Positions 32,830-33,496 of a stretch of DNA of 33,496 bases are shown piece by piece. Every line of letters begins with the position of its first letter. Position 1 is the stretch's first letter. The position numbers and the translations under genes were made by a program. The notes below the pieces were generated by a model. It was not told the origin of the DNA. It made no database searches and saw only the letters and a program-made list of their open reading frames with translations. The stretch covers positions 1 to 33,496 of the forward strand of contig CACXFJ010000130.1 of assembly GCA_902766965.1 (NCBI GenBank), given 5' to 3'. Source of the DNA: an uncultured Eubacteriales bacterium (GTDB lineage: Bacteria > Bacillota > Clostridia > Christensenellales > DTU072).

Positions 32830-32858
32830 AGTATATATTTTTTTTCTCGCGTACGCAA
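32830..32858 (-). promoter_or_regulatory. Promoter of the metallohydrolase-rlmCD operon
   Basis: On the minus strand TTGCGT (32853-32858), 17 bp and TATACT (32830-32835). Confidence 0.5.
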
Positions 32859-32934
32859 CCTAATTTATCGAGCGTTCGGTGCTTTTTCGCCGAAAATAAA
32901 ACGAAAGCAGAACGCGTCGTAAAACATTTCTCTA

Positions 32935-32963
32935 TTGACAAACGCGTGCGGAAAGTATAATAT
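32935..32963 (+). promoter_or_regulatory. Promoter of the InlB-repeat lipoprotein gene
   Basis: A perfect TTGACA (32935-32940), 17 bp and TAATAT (32958-32963) in an AT-rich tract; TATAAT also occurs at 32956-32961 with 15-bp spacing. It diverges from the promoter at 32830-32858. Confidence 0.7.
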
Positions 32964-33007
32964 ATAATATATATTTTTGTTTACGCACACGCGTACGGGA
33001 GGAAACA

Positions 33008-33496
33008 GTGCTTAGAAAAAAACGGCTTACGCTTATTCTGGCAATTACGATAATAATAGCGGCTTTCTGTCTGACGGCTTGTTCTTTGGCGGGCAGAGTC
33101 ACCGTAAAATTCGATTCCATGGGGGGACCGAGCGTTCCGTCCATGAGAGTTTCTTCCTCCGCTGCAGGCGAGCTCGAACTTCCCGCTCCCGTAAGAAAGG
33201 GCTACAATTTCGGCGGTTGGTTTTACGACGACGCGTGTTCGCAACCGGTGGACGCGACGGTTATTCCCAAAGAAGACGTCACGTTCTACGCAAGATGGAT
33301 TAAGCAGACGGTTCAGGTAGGATTTGCGGCGGAAGGTTTTGCTACGAAGTACGTTTACGTACCCTACGGCGACGACCTTACGGCGGAGATGATGCCGGAA
33401 GTTCCCGAAAAGGCGGGGTATACCGGCAAGTGGAACGTAAGCGTGGTAAAAAACGTGACCGAAAAGACCACGATAAAGGCTATCTACACGCCTAAG
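33008..33496 (+). CDS. Lipoprotein with InlB B-repeat-type domain (partial, runs off the right edge)
   Basis: 163 codons without a stop, open at the window end. The start is GTG 33008 with GGGAGG 6 nt upstream. The N-terminus is a lipoprotein signal, basic (LRKKRL), then a hydrophobic core, ending in the lipobox LTAC with Cys25. Two or more repeats of the Listeria-Bacteroides (InlB B-repeat, beta-grasp) type follow. The first reads VTVKFDSMGG, then PVRKGYNFGGWFYDDACSQP and VTFYARW; a second begins VQVGFAAEGF and ends with TIKAIYTPK. Such repeats form stalks in surface proteins. The protein probably continues well past the window, so its terminal domain and role are unknown. Confidence 0.85.
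   Translation, partial: MLRKKRLTLILAITIIIAAFCLTACSLAGRVTVKFDSMGGPSVPSMRVSSSAAGELELPAPVRKGYNFGGWFYDDACSQPVDATVIPKEDVTFYARWIKQTVQVGFAAEGFATKYVYVPYGDDLTAEMMPEVPEKAGYTGKWNVSVVKNVTEKTTIKAIYTPK

Overview
The window looks like a chromosomal stretch of a low-to-medium GC, anaerobic Clostridia-type Firmicute, possibly a gut Christensenellales-like lineage. The reasons are strong AGGAGG ribosome binding sites, TTGACA/TATAAT promoters, lipobox lipoproteins, an InlB B-repeat surface protein, an anaerobic sulfatase-maturating radical SAM enzyme, an enoate-reductase-type flavoenzyme, lactate dehydrogenase, and WalJ, Mfd, RlmH and Pth of Firmicute type. The exact taxon cannot be read from the sequence alone.

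Layout. At 1-229 (minus) is the start of a membrane transporter cut by the window edge. 483-1892 is a lipid-anchored HtrA-like serine protease with a short collagen-like stretch. 2164-5952 is a three-gene operon: an Old Yellow Enzyme/enoate reductase fusion flavoprotein followed by the large and small subunits of an aconitase X (AcnX) dehydratase. This suggests a dehydrate-then-reduce pathway for a hydroxy acid and is the most attractive candidate for undescribed metabolism. 6021-6484 is non-coding but structured: competing hairpins, a good promoter, a four-codon ORF and a strong terminator. It precedes an ECF sigma factor (6485-7045), which is translationally coupled to a lipoprotein with an RsgI-like domain and three PepSY-like repeats (7042-8304). 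Next come two copies of a 173-bp hairpin repeat and a tRNA-Val(GAC) on the minus strand. Each repeat carries the last 14 nt of that tRNA or a near match.

8967-15261 holds a membrane alpha/beta hydrolase diverging from a PocR-AraC regulator, then a five-helix membrane-anchored FGly sulfatase coupled to its maturase. 15473-18374 is serS with two membrane-protein genes. 18361-18610 is a small repeat element abutting the last gene. 18790-27138 is a long, tightly packed operon: walJ, two CPBP membrane proteases, rlmH, an M14 peptidase, tadA, pth and mfd. The two CPBP genes sit between walJ and rlmH, where other Firmicutes often carry an htrA protease.

27288-32749 is all minus strand: ldh, a GIY-YIG/DUF4357 nuclease, a KilA-N protein (the latter two look like a small acquired islet), an RlmCD-type rRNA methyltransferase, and a ComEC-like metallohydrolase. 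The window ends in a plus-strand lipoprotein with an InlB-type repeat (33008 to edge). No CRISPR array, rRNA, transposase or integrase was seen.
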